From positions 1 to 34,455 of the forward strand of contig JADGPZ010000014.1 of the NCBI GenBank assembly GCA_017882165.1: a DNA stretch of 34,455 nt, read 5' to 3'. Origin of the DNA: Candidatus Kapaibacterium sp. GTDB lineage: Bacteria; Bacteroidota; Ignavibacteria; Palsa-1295. The translations under genes and the position numbers were made by a program. The notes under the pieces were generated by a model. The model was not told the DNA's origin. It worked only from the letters and a program-made list of their open reading frames with translations, and ran no database searches. Positions 25,592 to 32,693 of the stretch are shown here, in pieces. Numbering within the stretch: the stretch's first letter is position 1; each line of letters begins with the position of its first letter.

Positions 25592-25625
25592 GACTTATCG
25601 GTCCTATTCGTCCGATTGTTATTGA
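25587..25625. repeat. Hairpin with 9-nt phasing between ruvB and O-methyltransferase
   Basis: An 8-bp perfect stem AATAGGAC (25587-25594) and GTCCTATT (25601-25608) with loop TTATCG encloses the ruvB stop codon. Continuing rightwards the sequence reads in nonamer steps TAGGACTTA, TCGGTCCTA, TTCGTCCGA, TTGTTATTG up to the ATG at 25628. No T-run follows the stem, so a simple rho-independent terminator is unlikely. Confidence 0.6.
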
Positions 25626-25627
25626 CT

Positions 25628-26287
25628 ATGAAAGGCACCCCCCTTAACGACCAGCTCTTCGAGTACATCGTCCACAACTTCGCAGAGAATGAGCGTACGC
25701 TGCTGGAGCACATGGCCGCTCGTGCGCAAGCAGCCGGAATGCCGATGATTATGATCTCGGAGGAGCAGGCACGGTTCGTAGGGGTGTTTCTTCGCGCGAT
25801 CAAGGCGCGGCGCGTACTCGATGTTGGGACGCTCTTTGGATACAGCGCGGCGATCATGGCTCGGTCCATTGGGGCAGAAGGGGACGTCATCAGTCTGGAA
25901 TTCTCGGAGAAGCATGCACTCGTGGCAAGGGAGAATCTGGCAGATCTGGGGATTCCGAATGTCACGGTCAGAACCGGCCCGGCACTCGACGCGATGCAAA
26001 AGATGGCCGACAACTCCTTCGACTTCATCCTGATCGATGCCGACAAGCCGAACTATTCGAACTACCTGAAGGAATCGCTACGACTCATCAAAAATGGCGG
26101 TGTGATCGCGGGTGACAATGCGCTCGCATGGGGCAAGATTGCATCAACGCTGACAAACGATGACTCTGACTACGCGAGTGTAACCGCAATCCAGCAGTTC
26201 AATCAAGCCTTCGCGCATGAGGGCGCACTCTTCGGCGTTATCTGCGCGATCGGCGATGGGATGGCGATCGGGGTCGTGAGCAAGTGA
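25628..26287 (+). CDS. Class I SAM-dependent O-methyltransferase (methyltransferase 3 / COMT-like)
   Basis: 219 aa from ATG 25628 (the frame stays open to 25616 but lacks a better start). Transfers a methyl group from S-adenosylmethionine to an oxygen, usually a catechol-like hydroxyl, with divalent metal. SAM motif I is RVLDVGTLFGYSA (62-74), the motif II acidic residue is SLEFSE (89-94), and the metal-binding block is FILIDADKPNY (133-143) with GDNALAWG (162-169). The N-terminal helix has LLEHMAARAQAAGMPMIMISEEQARF, normal for the family. The acceptor is unknown. It follows ruvB by 36 nt with a hairpin/phased repeat between, so co-transcription is possible but may be interrupted. Confidence 0.9.
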   Translation: MKGTPLNDQLFEYIVHNFAENERTLLEHMAARAQAAGMPMIMISEEQARFVGVFLRAIKARRVLDVGTLFGYSAAIMARSIGAEGDVISLEFSEKHALVARENLADLGIPNVTVRTGPALDAMQKMADNSFDFILIDADKPNYSNYLKESLRLIKNGGVIAGDNALAWGKIASTLTNDDSDYASVTAIQQFNQAFAHEGALFGVICAIGDGMAIGVVSK

Positions 26288-26393
26288 AGATTTGTCAGGA
26301 TCGGCATGTAACTTTCGTCTCTACCTTGTGTTCTTAGTCCTACACGGTCACTCGTCAGGACCGCACCCTTCATCCCATAACATTCTAATATCT

Positions 26394-27176
26394 ATGCACC
26401 GAAGGATTGTTTGCCTTGCCGCAGCTTTTGCTTTGTCGATAGCCGTTTCACCACTTCACGCGCAGCAGATTGCGCGGCAACTTGCGAACGTCGTTGCGCT
26501 GGTCAAGGGTGAGGTGACCACCACCGATGGCTCGCATCCCGGCGGGCTTCCGCTCGCATTCTTTAAAGGCACGGAACGTGTGACGTCATCGAAGACAAAG
26601 AGCGATGGCAAGTTCACGATGGTGCTCAATCCGGGTGCGACCTACCGGATTGTCTTTAACGATCCGCAATACATGTACCACGAGGATACACTGGTGATCC
26701 CGCCGCTCACAGCATATCAGGAGATTCCGGTCGCGGTCACGCTTACCCCATTACACGATGGGCAGCGCTTCGAGATCGGCACGCCGGTGTTTTTGCCGAA
26801 GACCACCACGATCGATCCTCGTGGCGCGATCGCGATCGACAAAATCCTGAGCGAGATGAGGCACAATGCGAAGCTCTCGCTTTCGATCACGGTTTATCCA
26901 GACAAGCCGGTCACGTCGAAGAAGGACGCGATGCAGGAGAAGATCGCCACAGCACGCGCCGCAAGCCTGCGCTCGTGGCTGCTCAGTAAGAACATTCCTT
27001 CGAATCGCTGTGAAGTCACCAGTGTAACCACAACGATTCCTGCTGGCCGGTTCGATCTTGGTCCTGCTTACGCTACGAGTGACGAACCCGCCGGCAAGAA
27101 AAAGAAGAAAGCCGCGCCGCAAAAGCCCGCGCTCGTGCCGCAGTATGTCGAGATTACCGCGCATCTGGCACAGTAG
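26394..27176 (+). CDS. Exported protein with CarboxypepD-like Ig domain and OmpA-like C-terminal domain
   Basis: 260 aa. ATG 26394 gives signal peptide MHRRIVCLAAAFALSIAVSPLHAQ; the open frame upstream to 26292 is not used. Residues ~38-125 look like a carboxypeptidase-regulatory-like Ig domain (KGEVTTTDGSHPGGLPLAFF, KSDGKFTMVLNPGATYRIVFND). Residues ~130-260 resemble a compact OmpA C-terminal peptidoglycan-binding domain (IDPRGAIAIDKILSEMRHN, KIATARAASLRSWLLSKNI, NRCEVTSV). A Lys-rich insert (EPAGKKKKKAAPQKP) precedes the last strand. The protein is predicted to be periplasmic or outer-membrane associated and tethered to the cell wall. Conserved Asp and Arg of classic OmpA-like domains are not clearly aligned, so the call is moderate. 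It converges on the Cys-rich small protein gene (7 nt between stops). Confidence 0.75.
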   Translation: MHRRIVCLAAAFALSIAVSPLHAQQIARQLANVVALVKGEVTTTDGSHPGGLPLAFFKGTERVTSSKTKSDGKFTMVLNPGATYRIVFNDPQYMYHEDTLVIPPLTAYQEIPVAVTLTPLHDGQRFEIGTPVFLPKTTTIDPRGAIAIDKILSEMRHNAKLSLSITVYPDKPVTSKKDAMQEKIATARAASLRSWLLSKNIPSNRCEVTSVTTTIPAGRFDLGPAYATSDEPAGKKKKKAAPQKPALVPQYVEITAHLAQ

Positions 27177-27183
27177 TTCATCA

Positions 27184-27381
27184 TTAGCGGGGAAGCTCGA
27201 TCAGGATAGGGAGACTCCCACGGGAGTCTTCTTTGGGGGCATAGCCGCAGTTGCCGCAACCGGTCGCGCAGCCGCTTTTGGAGTCGAGTACGCCACGCAC
27301 CATGCCGCGAACACGTTTCCCGACGTGCCACGCCGCAACGGCCACCAAGAGCCACACGATGAGTGATTGAACGATCATCAT
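27184..27381 (-). CDS. FeoB-associated Cys-rich small membrane protein
   Basis: 65 aa. An N-terminal membrane helix (VQSLIVWLLVAVAAWHVGKRV) is followed by a cytoplasmic basic turn and a Cys-rich motif GCATGCGNCGY, then a polar tail. This is the pattern of FeoB-associated Cys-rich membrane proteins (the group known from PF12669), found as the last gene of feo operons. The start ATG at 27381 overlaps the feoB stop in an ATGA, so translation is coupled to feoB. It probably assists ferrous iron transport, for example by metal or redox sensing; that role is inference from context. It is short but well supported by position and motif. Confidence 0.85.
   Translation of the reverse strand: MMIVQSLIVWLLVAVAAWHVGKRVRGMVRGVLDSKSGCATGCGNCGYAPKEDSRGSLPILIELPR
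27213..27228 (+). terminator. Possible terminator hairpin for the OmpA-like gene
   Basis: Perfect 7-bp stem GACTCCC and GGGAGTC with a two-base AC loop, followed on the plus strand by TTCTTT. It lies ~37 nt past the OmpA-like stop, but inside the coding region of the Cys-rich small gene on the other strand. The two-base loop is tight and the T-run is short, so this is tentative. Confidence 0.4.
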
Positions 27382-29405
27382 TGCAACCCTAACAATTTAC
27401 CACCCTGATAGACGCCGAACGTGACGACCCATGCCAGCACGGTCATGTAGCCAAGTTGGAAGAGCGGCCATTTCCAGCTATTTGTCTCGCGCCGAACGAC
27501 CGCCAGCGTGGAAATGCACTGCATCGCCAGAACGTAATACACCATCAGCGCAATCGCAACCAGCGGGGTGAATACTTTTGCGCCGGTCGCAGGGTTGACG
27601 TCTGCCTTCATTCGTTGTTGTAAGTCGAACTGAGCTTTCTCGGTGCCGATGTCTCCGACGCTATAGACTGTGCCCATCGCGGAGACGAACACTTCACGCG
27701 CTACGAAGGATGAGATGATGCCGATGCCCATCTTCCATTCGAACCCAAGCGGGGCAATCGCCGGCTCGATTGTGCGGCCAAACATGCCGACGAACGAGTG
27801 CGCCGCGCGATCCGCTTGCGGGAGTTCTTGATGTTTCGGGTACGTCGCTAACGCCCAGAGCACGATGGAAACAGAGAGGATCACGGTTCCGGCACGTCGC
27901 AGAAAGAGTCCGGCGCGCTCGAGCATCTGCAACATCACATTCTTAAGGTTCGGAGCATGATACGAGGGCAATTCGAGTACAAACGTCGGTGCTTCACCGC
28001 GAATGAGCGTCCGGTGGAAGAGCCACGCGATTGCAAATGCCGCGACCATCCCGAGCAAATACATCGAGAGGAGCACGAGTCCCGGAAGCGTCAGCACCAC
28101 AAGCGGACCGATCGTGAGAATGGCTTTACCAGGAATGAAGGCTCCGATCATCAGCGCATAGACCGGTAGCCGTGCTGAACACGACATGAGCGGCGCGACC
28201 AGAATCGTAATCAAACGCGCTTTGCGGTCCCCGATCGTGCGCGTCGCCATGATGCCAGGAATCGCGCATGCAAACGAAGAAACCAAAGGGATAAATGATT
28301 TGCCGTGTAGCCCGACGCGACTCATGAGGCGGTCCATGAGGAATGCCGCGCGCGCCATGTAGCCGGTGTCCTCAAGTAGAGTAATAAAGAAGAAGAGGAG
28401 CAGAATCTGCGGCAAGAATACAAGCGTATTGCCAACACCAGCGATGACTCCATCTTGCAAAAGGGCGCGCAAATCGCCAGCAGGCAAAACGCTGCCGATG
28501 GCAACGCCGAGCGTTTGCATTGCCGCACGAATCCAGTCCATTGGCGCTTGCACCCAGGAGAAGATCGCTTGAAAGAGGACCGCCATCGTGACCAAGAAGA
28601 TCACATATCCCCACACCGGATGCATCACCACGCGGTCGATCTTCTCATCGACCGCTCGGCGCTCGTGCCGCGTCACCGTGACGCGCTCGACGACACCCTC
28701 CGTGATTCCGGCGATCCACGTGTAACGGCCTTCGATGATCGTAGCAGCGTGTTCGAGATCGTTTTGAAACCGAGTATCATCGTGTCCGGAAGCACCTGCG
28801 ATGTTGTGATCGCGCGGTGTTGTTGTTGCGATCAGGCGTTTTAGCTGATCGAGTCCATGTTTGCGCGATGTAACGACTTCGCACACCGGGACGCCAAGAC
28901 GTGCGGAAAGCAACTCCGCATTGACGCGATGTCCGTCACGCTCCAGAAGGTCGGTCATCGTGAGTACGACAATCACTGGTACACCCAGCTCGAGCAATTG
29001 TCCGGTCGTGTAGAGATTACGATCGAGATTGGTCGCGTCAACGATGTTCAGAACGAGGTCGGGCATCGGTGTATCGCTTCGCAAGCCGAGCAATACCTCG
29101 CGCGCGATCGCTTCGTCCGGCGAGCGTGGTGTGAGCGAATAGAGTCCGGGCAGATCGAGCACGATCGCGTTGTGGCCATGACCCAAATGCACGGTGCCTT
29201 GCTTCTTCTCGACCGTGACGCCGGGATAGTTTCCAACCTTTTGCCGGAGTCCAGTGAGAGCATTGAAGACCGTCGTCTTGCCGGAATTTGGATTGCCGAC
29301 CAGCGCGATGGTGTTGACCACACGAGACTGACTTGGGACAAGGCTCTTGGTGTCGCTTTTGAAATGCGATAGGTTCTTCTTGCGATCGTGAGTGATCTGG
29401 TTCAC
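27378..29405 (-). CDS. feoB: Ferrous iron transporter B
   Basis: 675 aa, inner-membrane Fe(II) uptake protein. The cytoplasmic G domain has G1 GNPNSGKT (37-44), the G2 region GNYPGVTVE (58-66) and G3 DLPG (84-87). G4 reads TMTD (149-152) instead of the expected NxxD. A helical NFeoB linker follows and then the membrane core with GYMARAAFLMDRLMSRVGLHGKSFIPL, SSFACAIPGIMATRTI and the second Gate motif APLMSCSARLPVYALM, plus FVAREVFVSAMGTVYSVGD. GTG 29405 is taken as start; no Met lies before the G1 motif except the start codon. feoA ends 14 nt upstream and the Cys-rich gene overlaps by 4 nt, forming a feoA-feoB-Cys operon. Regulation is discussed at the operator 29836-29850. Confidence 0.96.
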   Translation of the reverse strand: MNQITHDRKKNLSHFKSDTKSLVPSQSRVVNTIALVGNPNSGKTTVFNALTGLRQKVGNYPGVTVEKKQGTVHLGHGHNAIVLDLPGLYSLTPRSPDEAIAREVLLGLRSDTPMPDLVLNIVDATNLDRNLYTTGQLLELGVPVIVVLTMTDLLERDGHRVNAELLSARLGVPVCEVVTSRKHGLDQLKRLIATTTPRDHNIAGASGHDDTRFQNDLEHAATIIEGRYTWIAGITEGVVERVTVTRHERRAVDEKIDRVVMHPVWGYVIFLVTMAVLFQAIFSWVQAPMDWIRAAMQTLGVAIGSVLPAGDLRALLQDGVIAGVGNTLVFLPQILLLFFFITLLEDTGYMARAAFLMDRLMSRVGLHGKSFIPLVSSFACAIPGIMATRTIGDRKARLITILVAPLMSCSARLPVYALMIGAFIPGKAILTIGPLVVLTLPGLVLLSMYLLGMVAAFAIAWLFHRTLIRGEAPTFVLELPSYHAPNLKNVMLQMLERAGLFLRRAGTVILSVSIVLWALATYPKHQELPQADRAAHSFVGMFGRTIEPAIAPLGFEWKMGIGIISSFVAREVFVSAMGTVYSVGDIGTEKAQFDLQQRMKADVNPATGAKVFTPLVAIALMVYYVLAMQCISTLAVVRRETNSWKWPLFQLGYMTVLAWVVTFGVYQGGKLLGLQ

Positions 29406-29419
29406 GGGAGGATGACTCG

Positions 29420-29794
29420 CTACGAATGGCTCGGTTGAAGCAGGATCGCTCGCGCCTCCTCGCGGCGTAGCGAGAGACGGTATCCCCGAACTTGAATATC
29501 AAGTGGGCCGCCGAAGACGGCCAGACGAACGACCCGCACGCGCGTCCCTGGTGTCAGTCCCATCTCCATCAGGTGTAGCCGCGCTGTCGATGTGCCACCG
29601 ATGCTCTGGATCGTCCCCGAATCGCCTCGGTGCAGGTCTGCCAAGGTCGTGTGGGGCTTGCGAACGTGCGGGTCGGAATGGTGGTGGGCTGTTGTGCCTG
29701 CGCCAATGCCCTCGGGTGTAGATGCACCGCTCCGCTGACGTCCGAGAAAGATCCGCGGAAGCCCACCAAGCAAGTTCATGTTCCGGCTTTTCAT
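29420..29794 (-). CDS. feoA: FeoA-domain protein with His-rich N-terminal extension
   Basis: 124 aa. The SH3-like FeoA domain spans ~50-120 (TLADLHRGDSGTIQSIGG, LHLMEMGLTPGTRVRVVRLA, GPLDIQVRGYRLSLRREEA) and supports FeoB-mediated Fe(II) import from the cytoplasmic side. FeoA proteins are usually 70-85 aa. Here ~48 extra residues precede the core, including TAHHHSDPHVRKPH with five His. Two starts are possible: ATG 29794, giving the extension, or TTG at 29644 (Leu51), giving a standard-size FeoA. Neither has a ribosome-binding site. The longer form places the operator just upstream of the ATG. It is the first gene of the feo operon. Whether the His-rich segment is translated is unresolved. 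Confidence 0.88.
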   Translation of the reverse strand: MKSRNMNLLGGLPRIFLGRQRSGASTPEGIGAGTTAHHHSDPHVRKPHTTLADLHRGDSGTIQSIGGTSTARLHLMEMGLTPGTRVRVVRLAVFGGPLDIQVRGYRLSLRREEARAILLQPSHS

Positions 29795-29835
29795 GGGAGG
29801 TGGTTCAAATGAGCAATGTTATCTATTGCGCTTAA

Positions 29836-29850
29836 TAAGACTGAGTCTTA
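29836..29850. promoter_or_regulatory. 7-1-7 palindromic operator candidate for the feo operon (Fur/DtxR type)
   Basis: TAAGACT-G-AGTCTTA is a perfect 7-1-7 inverted repeat, 42-56 nt upstream of the feoA ATG. Iron-responsive repressors (Fur, DtxR/IdeR/MntR) bind palindromes of this layout and feo operons are common targets. The sequence matches no textbook Fur box exactly, so the regulator is inferred. An outer pair TTGCGCT (29826-29832) and AGCGCAA (29867-29873) brackets it. Confidence 0.6.
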
Positions 29851-29878
29851 ATACAAATAGTTCCATAGCGCAAGCCAA
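29850..29878 (-). promoter_or_regulatory. Candidate promoter of the feo operon
   Basis: On the minus strand TTGGCT (29878-29873), a 17-nt spacer and TGTATT (29855-29850) resemble -35 and -10 elements. The operator palindrome begins at the -10 box and would cover the start site, which fits repression by steric block. The hexamers are imperfect and the Bacteroidota TAnnTTTG consensus is not met. Confidence 0.35.
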
Positions 29879-29956
29879 ATTGTCGTAATTGAGTCAATTC
29901 GGCTCTATAATAGGCTTAGACCGGAGAGACCTGATGAAGATAGCGGTACTTCGAGC

Positions 29957-29979
29957 CGCCCGAATGAGGAACTCGGGCG
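29957..29979 (-). terminator. Weak hairpin after sdhD
   Basis: Inverted repeat CGCCCGA (29957-29963) and TCGGGCG (29973-29979) with a 9-nt loop lies 25-50 nt beyond the sdhD stop. No T-run follows on the minus strand, so it may be a pause or processing site rather than a rho-independent terminator. Confidence 0.3.
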
Positions 29980-30004
29980 AACCGGCAAAACGGTCTTTCT
30001 CGAA

Positions 30005-30406
30005 TTATGGCTTCAGCGGGTCGAACGTCAGGATTGTATTCCAGCCGACCGCCAGAAAGATAATACCGGCGATCACAAGGACTCCGAAGATCGTCATGCC
30101 GACGGCGGGCTTAAACTTGTAGTCACGGACGATGTTCCAGATGCCGATCAGGCCATGGTACATCCCGATCGTTATGAATGCGAGGTAGAGTCCCTTGAAC
30201 CAGGGCGATGCAAGGCGCGAGGCCGTCTCGCCATAATCGTGACCGCTCGCCGGATTGTAGTGCATCAGAATGTAGTGCCCGACTAAGAGCGGAATCAGAG
30301 CAAGTCCGGTGATCCGGACGAGCCACCAGGACGAAGCACCTGAACTCTTGGGGCGAGAGTAGCTCCGAAAAAACCGCGCTTCCTCTACAGGTTGAATTTG
30401 TGCCAT
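30005..30406 (-). CDS. sdhD: Succinate dehydrogenase membrane anchor subunit D
   Basis: 133 aa with three predicted membrane helices: RITGLALIPLLVGHYILMHY (~31-50), a middle helix around GLYLAFITIGMYHGLIGIWN and a last helix around MTIFGVLVIAGIIFLAVGW. The RITGLxxxxLxxGH pattern with His near the end of helix 1 is typical of the small anchor of complex II, which holds heme b and the quinone site. GMYHGLIGIWNIVRDY matches the second SdhD signature. It starts 3 nt after the sdhC stop, so the two are translated together. The catalytic flavoprotein and iron-sulfur subunits are not adjacent. Confidence in the SdhD rather than generic anchor call rests on this pairing. Confidence 0.85.
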   Translation of the reverse strand: MAQIQPVEEARFFRSYSRPKSSGASSWWLVRITGLALIPLLVGHYILMHYNPASGHDYGETASRLASPWFKGLYLAFITIGMYHGLIGIWNIVRDYKFKPAVGMTIFGVLVIAGIIFLAVGWNTILTFDPLKP

Positions 30407-30409
30407 AGC

Positions 30410-30817
30410 TTATTTCCCGAAGAGTTCGTTACTGAAGATGAGACAGAACATGAGGAGCACGGTCGCGACCGAAAGAATCCACACGCCGACGAGCAACTGC
30501 TTATGGTAGCGTGCGCCTTCGGCCAGATCGACGATCACGACGCGGATGCCGTTGAACGCGTGCCACATCACGAGCGCGCCCAAAGCCCATTCGCCGACCT
30601 TAAAGACCGGCGAACTGAACGTCTTCATCTCTTCGGCGAAGACCGCTCGGCCATGCGTTAGCGAGGAAAGCGCCCAGATGTGGAGGAAAAGATATGCGAC
30701 TAAACCGATGCCGGTCAGCCGCTGGAGGAGGTAGGCCCAGGAGCCGGAATAACGATGATACGCAAGTATCAGCTTATTCCATGCACCGAAAGGCTCGCGG
30801 TTCGGTGTGTATGCCAT
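30410..30817 (-). CDS. sdhC: Succinate dehydrogenase cytochrome b556 subunit C
   Basis: 135 aa from ATG 30817. An open frame continues to 31030, but it runs into the preceding gene and contains no SdhC sequence. Three helices: LTGIGLVAYLFLHIWALSS, VGEWALGALVMWHAFNGI and LLVGVWILSVATVLLMFC. The signature WHAFNGIRVVIVDL is the SdhC H-x-x-x-G-x-R-x-x-x-x-D motif, with the heme-ligand His in the LHIW segment. It anchors complex II to the inner membrane and passes electrons to quinone. It lies 67 nt after the stop of an upstream sialidase-fold protein gene, in the same direction. Confidence 0.88.
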   Translation of the reverse strand: MAYTPNREPFGAWNKLILAYHRYSGSWAYLLQRLTGIGLVAYLFLHIWALSSLTHGRAVFAEEMKTFSSPVFKVGEWALGALVMWHAFNGIRVVIVDLAEGARYHKQLLVGVWILSVATVLLMFCLIFSNELFGK

Positions 30818-30884
30818 GTTAGCTCTTAACAATCGCGCGGGCAGGAAGGGTTGCCCATTATCTGTAATCACAATCAGCATCTCG

Positions 30885-32681
30885 CTACCGGAGAACAACA
30901 AGAGTTCGTTCGAGACTTTGATTGTCATCCGACACGATGGTGTGGTAGACGCCCGCCGGGAGACGGCTGAGATCCAGCACCGCCACGTTCTTCGAACCGT
31001 TACGCTTAAGAACCTCTCGCCACACCTCACGTCCGGTCAGGTCAACAAGGCGAATGAACACTATCCCTACTGGATTTGCTGATACGGATATTTGCGCAGT
31101 ATTGCCCATCACGGGGTTCGGAAAAGGACCATCCATTGAAAGCTCGCTCGGACTGATCTGTTCCACGCTTCGAGCGCCCTGCGGCGACTCGACATAGGCG
31201 AAGACATCGGGATCGGAGTGGCCAGGCCGGTTCTCCGTCCATGCGGCTGCGTACGTTCCATCAAACGCATCACTTCCGGCGTAGTCTCCCATGAAGTGGA
31301 ACCCGGCCGCTGTAAGACACGAACGAGGATCGAAGAGATCGGCGCCCACAGCTTGAAACGTATCGACGGCCGGAAGTGCCACACGCGAGAAACGAGATCG
31401 AACGTTCTGTGCGTCTTCCTCCGAACTATAGAACGAGGCAAACGCTCTGTTGCGCGATGTGTCGAAACTGACCCAGGGGAAGAAGTGATCGCGTTGCTGG
31501 TTTCCTGGTGTGGCGATCGATTGCGGTGTCGTCCAGGTGGCCCCCTCATCGTGCGATTCAATATAGTAAAGCACAGCGCAGGAGTCAATATCGTCCCAAG
31601 TGCCATAGACGCCATAGAGAGAATTATTGCGCGAATCGACATCGAACGCAACATAAGGAAAGGCCCGGACGCCCCTCATACCCTTCAGACTATTCGTCCA
31701 GTCGAGGCTAGAGGGAAAGTCTACATAGTTTGCAAAATCATACCGGGAGAAGGTCAGTCCTCCATCGTGGGATACGAGCATCGCATGGGTCATCCCACCG
31801 ATGTCACTCTCGGCGAGAAAGACGACGCCATCCTTTCCGATCCGAAGCAGAGGAAAGTAATAAGCGCTGGGATCGGGGATGATAGGACTGGACCAGGATG
31901 TTCCGCCATTATCACTCCACGCAAACTGCGGCAGGACATCACTTATTGAATCATAGTGATTCCATTCGACATAGAGCCGGCCGAAGAAGGGACTTCGCGG
32001 ATCTTTGTCTACCGCAATGGTCTCCTTGTCTTCGAATCCCATGGTGGGCGCGGTGTCTCCGACGACTCTGGAACCGAGCGTCCAAGTTACACCATCCCCA
32101 GTGTGTGCGACCATGATGTCAGTCACCGACGGGAAATGCTGCTGCTCGGCCAGGGAGTCATAGATCAGGAATGCATAGAAAAATCCACCCATGGTATCCG
32201 GAATAATCATCGGATCGCCGCCCGATTGCACGCCGTTACCGAGCGCCATCGGCAACCGGACTGTGTTCCACGACGCACCTCCATCCGTGCTCGTATATGC
32301 TGGCATCCCGAGCCGAAACATCTGGTCATCATTGGTACCGGCCACGATGAGCTTCGGATTCGTCCGACTAATGGCGATGCTGGTTTCGTCTTCCGTGGAG
32401 GGCGTTCCCGAGATGTCCATCGCGGAGGTACCCTCTGGTACAACTCCCGAGGAGAGGTCTGGTGCTGTCCCTAAGCGGCCCGCAATCCGGCGTTCGACGA
32501 TGCGCCGGAAAATGTCGCAGCGATTCCAAAGGAACTCTCCATTCTTATATGAGGAAAGCTCTTCCTTGAGCGCCGCCCGAAAAGCAGCGGATTGGCTTTG
32601 CGGCAGCGAAGCAAGGGTCGACTGCTGGGCAACCGCACTGGATGCCATGAGAAGAACGAGAAGCGCGAACGCGGCCTTCAT
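30885..32681 (-). CDS. Secreted sialidase-fold (BNR) T9SS protein, downstream member of a tandem pair
   Basis: 598 aa from ATG 32681 (TTG at 32684 is adjacent). Signal peptide MKAAFALLVLLMASSAVAQ. A helical pre-domain (ELSSYKNGEFLWNRCDIFRRI, ~40-60) is followed by a BNR propeller (~85-500): SIAISRTNPKLIVAGTNDD, STDGGASWNTV, WSDNGGTSWSSP, SHDGGLTFSRY, SHDEGATWTTP. A conserved WVSFDTSRNRAFASFYSSEE block and GDYAGSDAFDGTYAAAWTENR follow. The C-terminal sorting domain has DGPFPNPVMGNTAQ, DLTGREVW and RLPAGVYHTIVSDD. It is closely related throughout to the gene directly upstream (12 nt away), indicating a tandem duplication. The substrate is unknown and no catalytic sialidase Arg triad was identified. 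Confidence 0.88.
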   Translation of the reverse strand: MKAAFALLVLLMASSAVAQQSTLASLPQSQSAAFRAALKEELSSYKNGEFLWNRCDIFRRIVERRIAGRLGTAPDLSSGVVPEGTSAMDISGTPSTEDETSIAISRTNPKLIVAGTNDDQMFRLGMPAYTSTDGGASWNTVRLPMALGNGVQSGGDPMIIPDTMGGFFYAFLIYDSLAEQQHFPSVTDIMVAHTGDGVTWTLGSRVVGDTAPTMGFEDKETIAVDKDPRSPFFGRLYVEWNHYDSISDVLPQFAWSDNGGTSWSSPIIPDPSAYYFPLLRIGKDGVVFLAESDIGGMTHAMLVSHDGGLTFSRYDFANYVDFPSSLDWTNSLKGMRGVRAFPYVAFDVDSRNNSLYGVYGTWDDIDSCAVLYYIESHDEGATWTTPQSIATPGNQQRDHFFPWVSFDTSRNRAFASFYSSEEDAQNVRSRFSRVALPAVDTFQAVGADLFDPRSCLTAAGFHFMGDYAGSDAFDGTYAAAWTENRPGHSDPDVFAYVESPQGARSVEQISPSELSMDGPFPNPVMGNTAQISVSANPVGIVFIRLVDLTGREVWREVLKRNGSKNVAVLDLSRLPAGVYHTIVSDDNQSLERTLVVLR

Positions 32682-32693
32682 CAATTGGGCGGC

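Noticed and set aside
26288-26393. A sixth phased repeat before the OmpA-like gene
   Set aside because: GTC-like triplets recur and TGTCAGGATCGG/CGTCAGGACCGC are similar, but spacing (11, 9, 10, 7) is irregular.
30818-31030. 71-residue extension of SdhC
   Set aside because: It enters the 3' end of the preceding secreted-protein gene and has no SdhC character.
31218-31949. 243-aa open frame opposite the sialidase-fold gene
   Set aside because: Shadow frame; the minus-strand gene has signal peptide, Asp-boxes and sorting domain.
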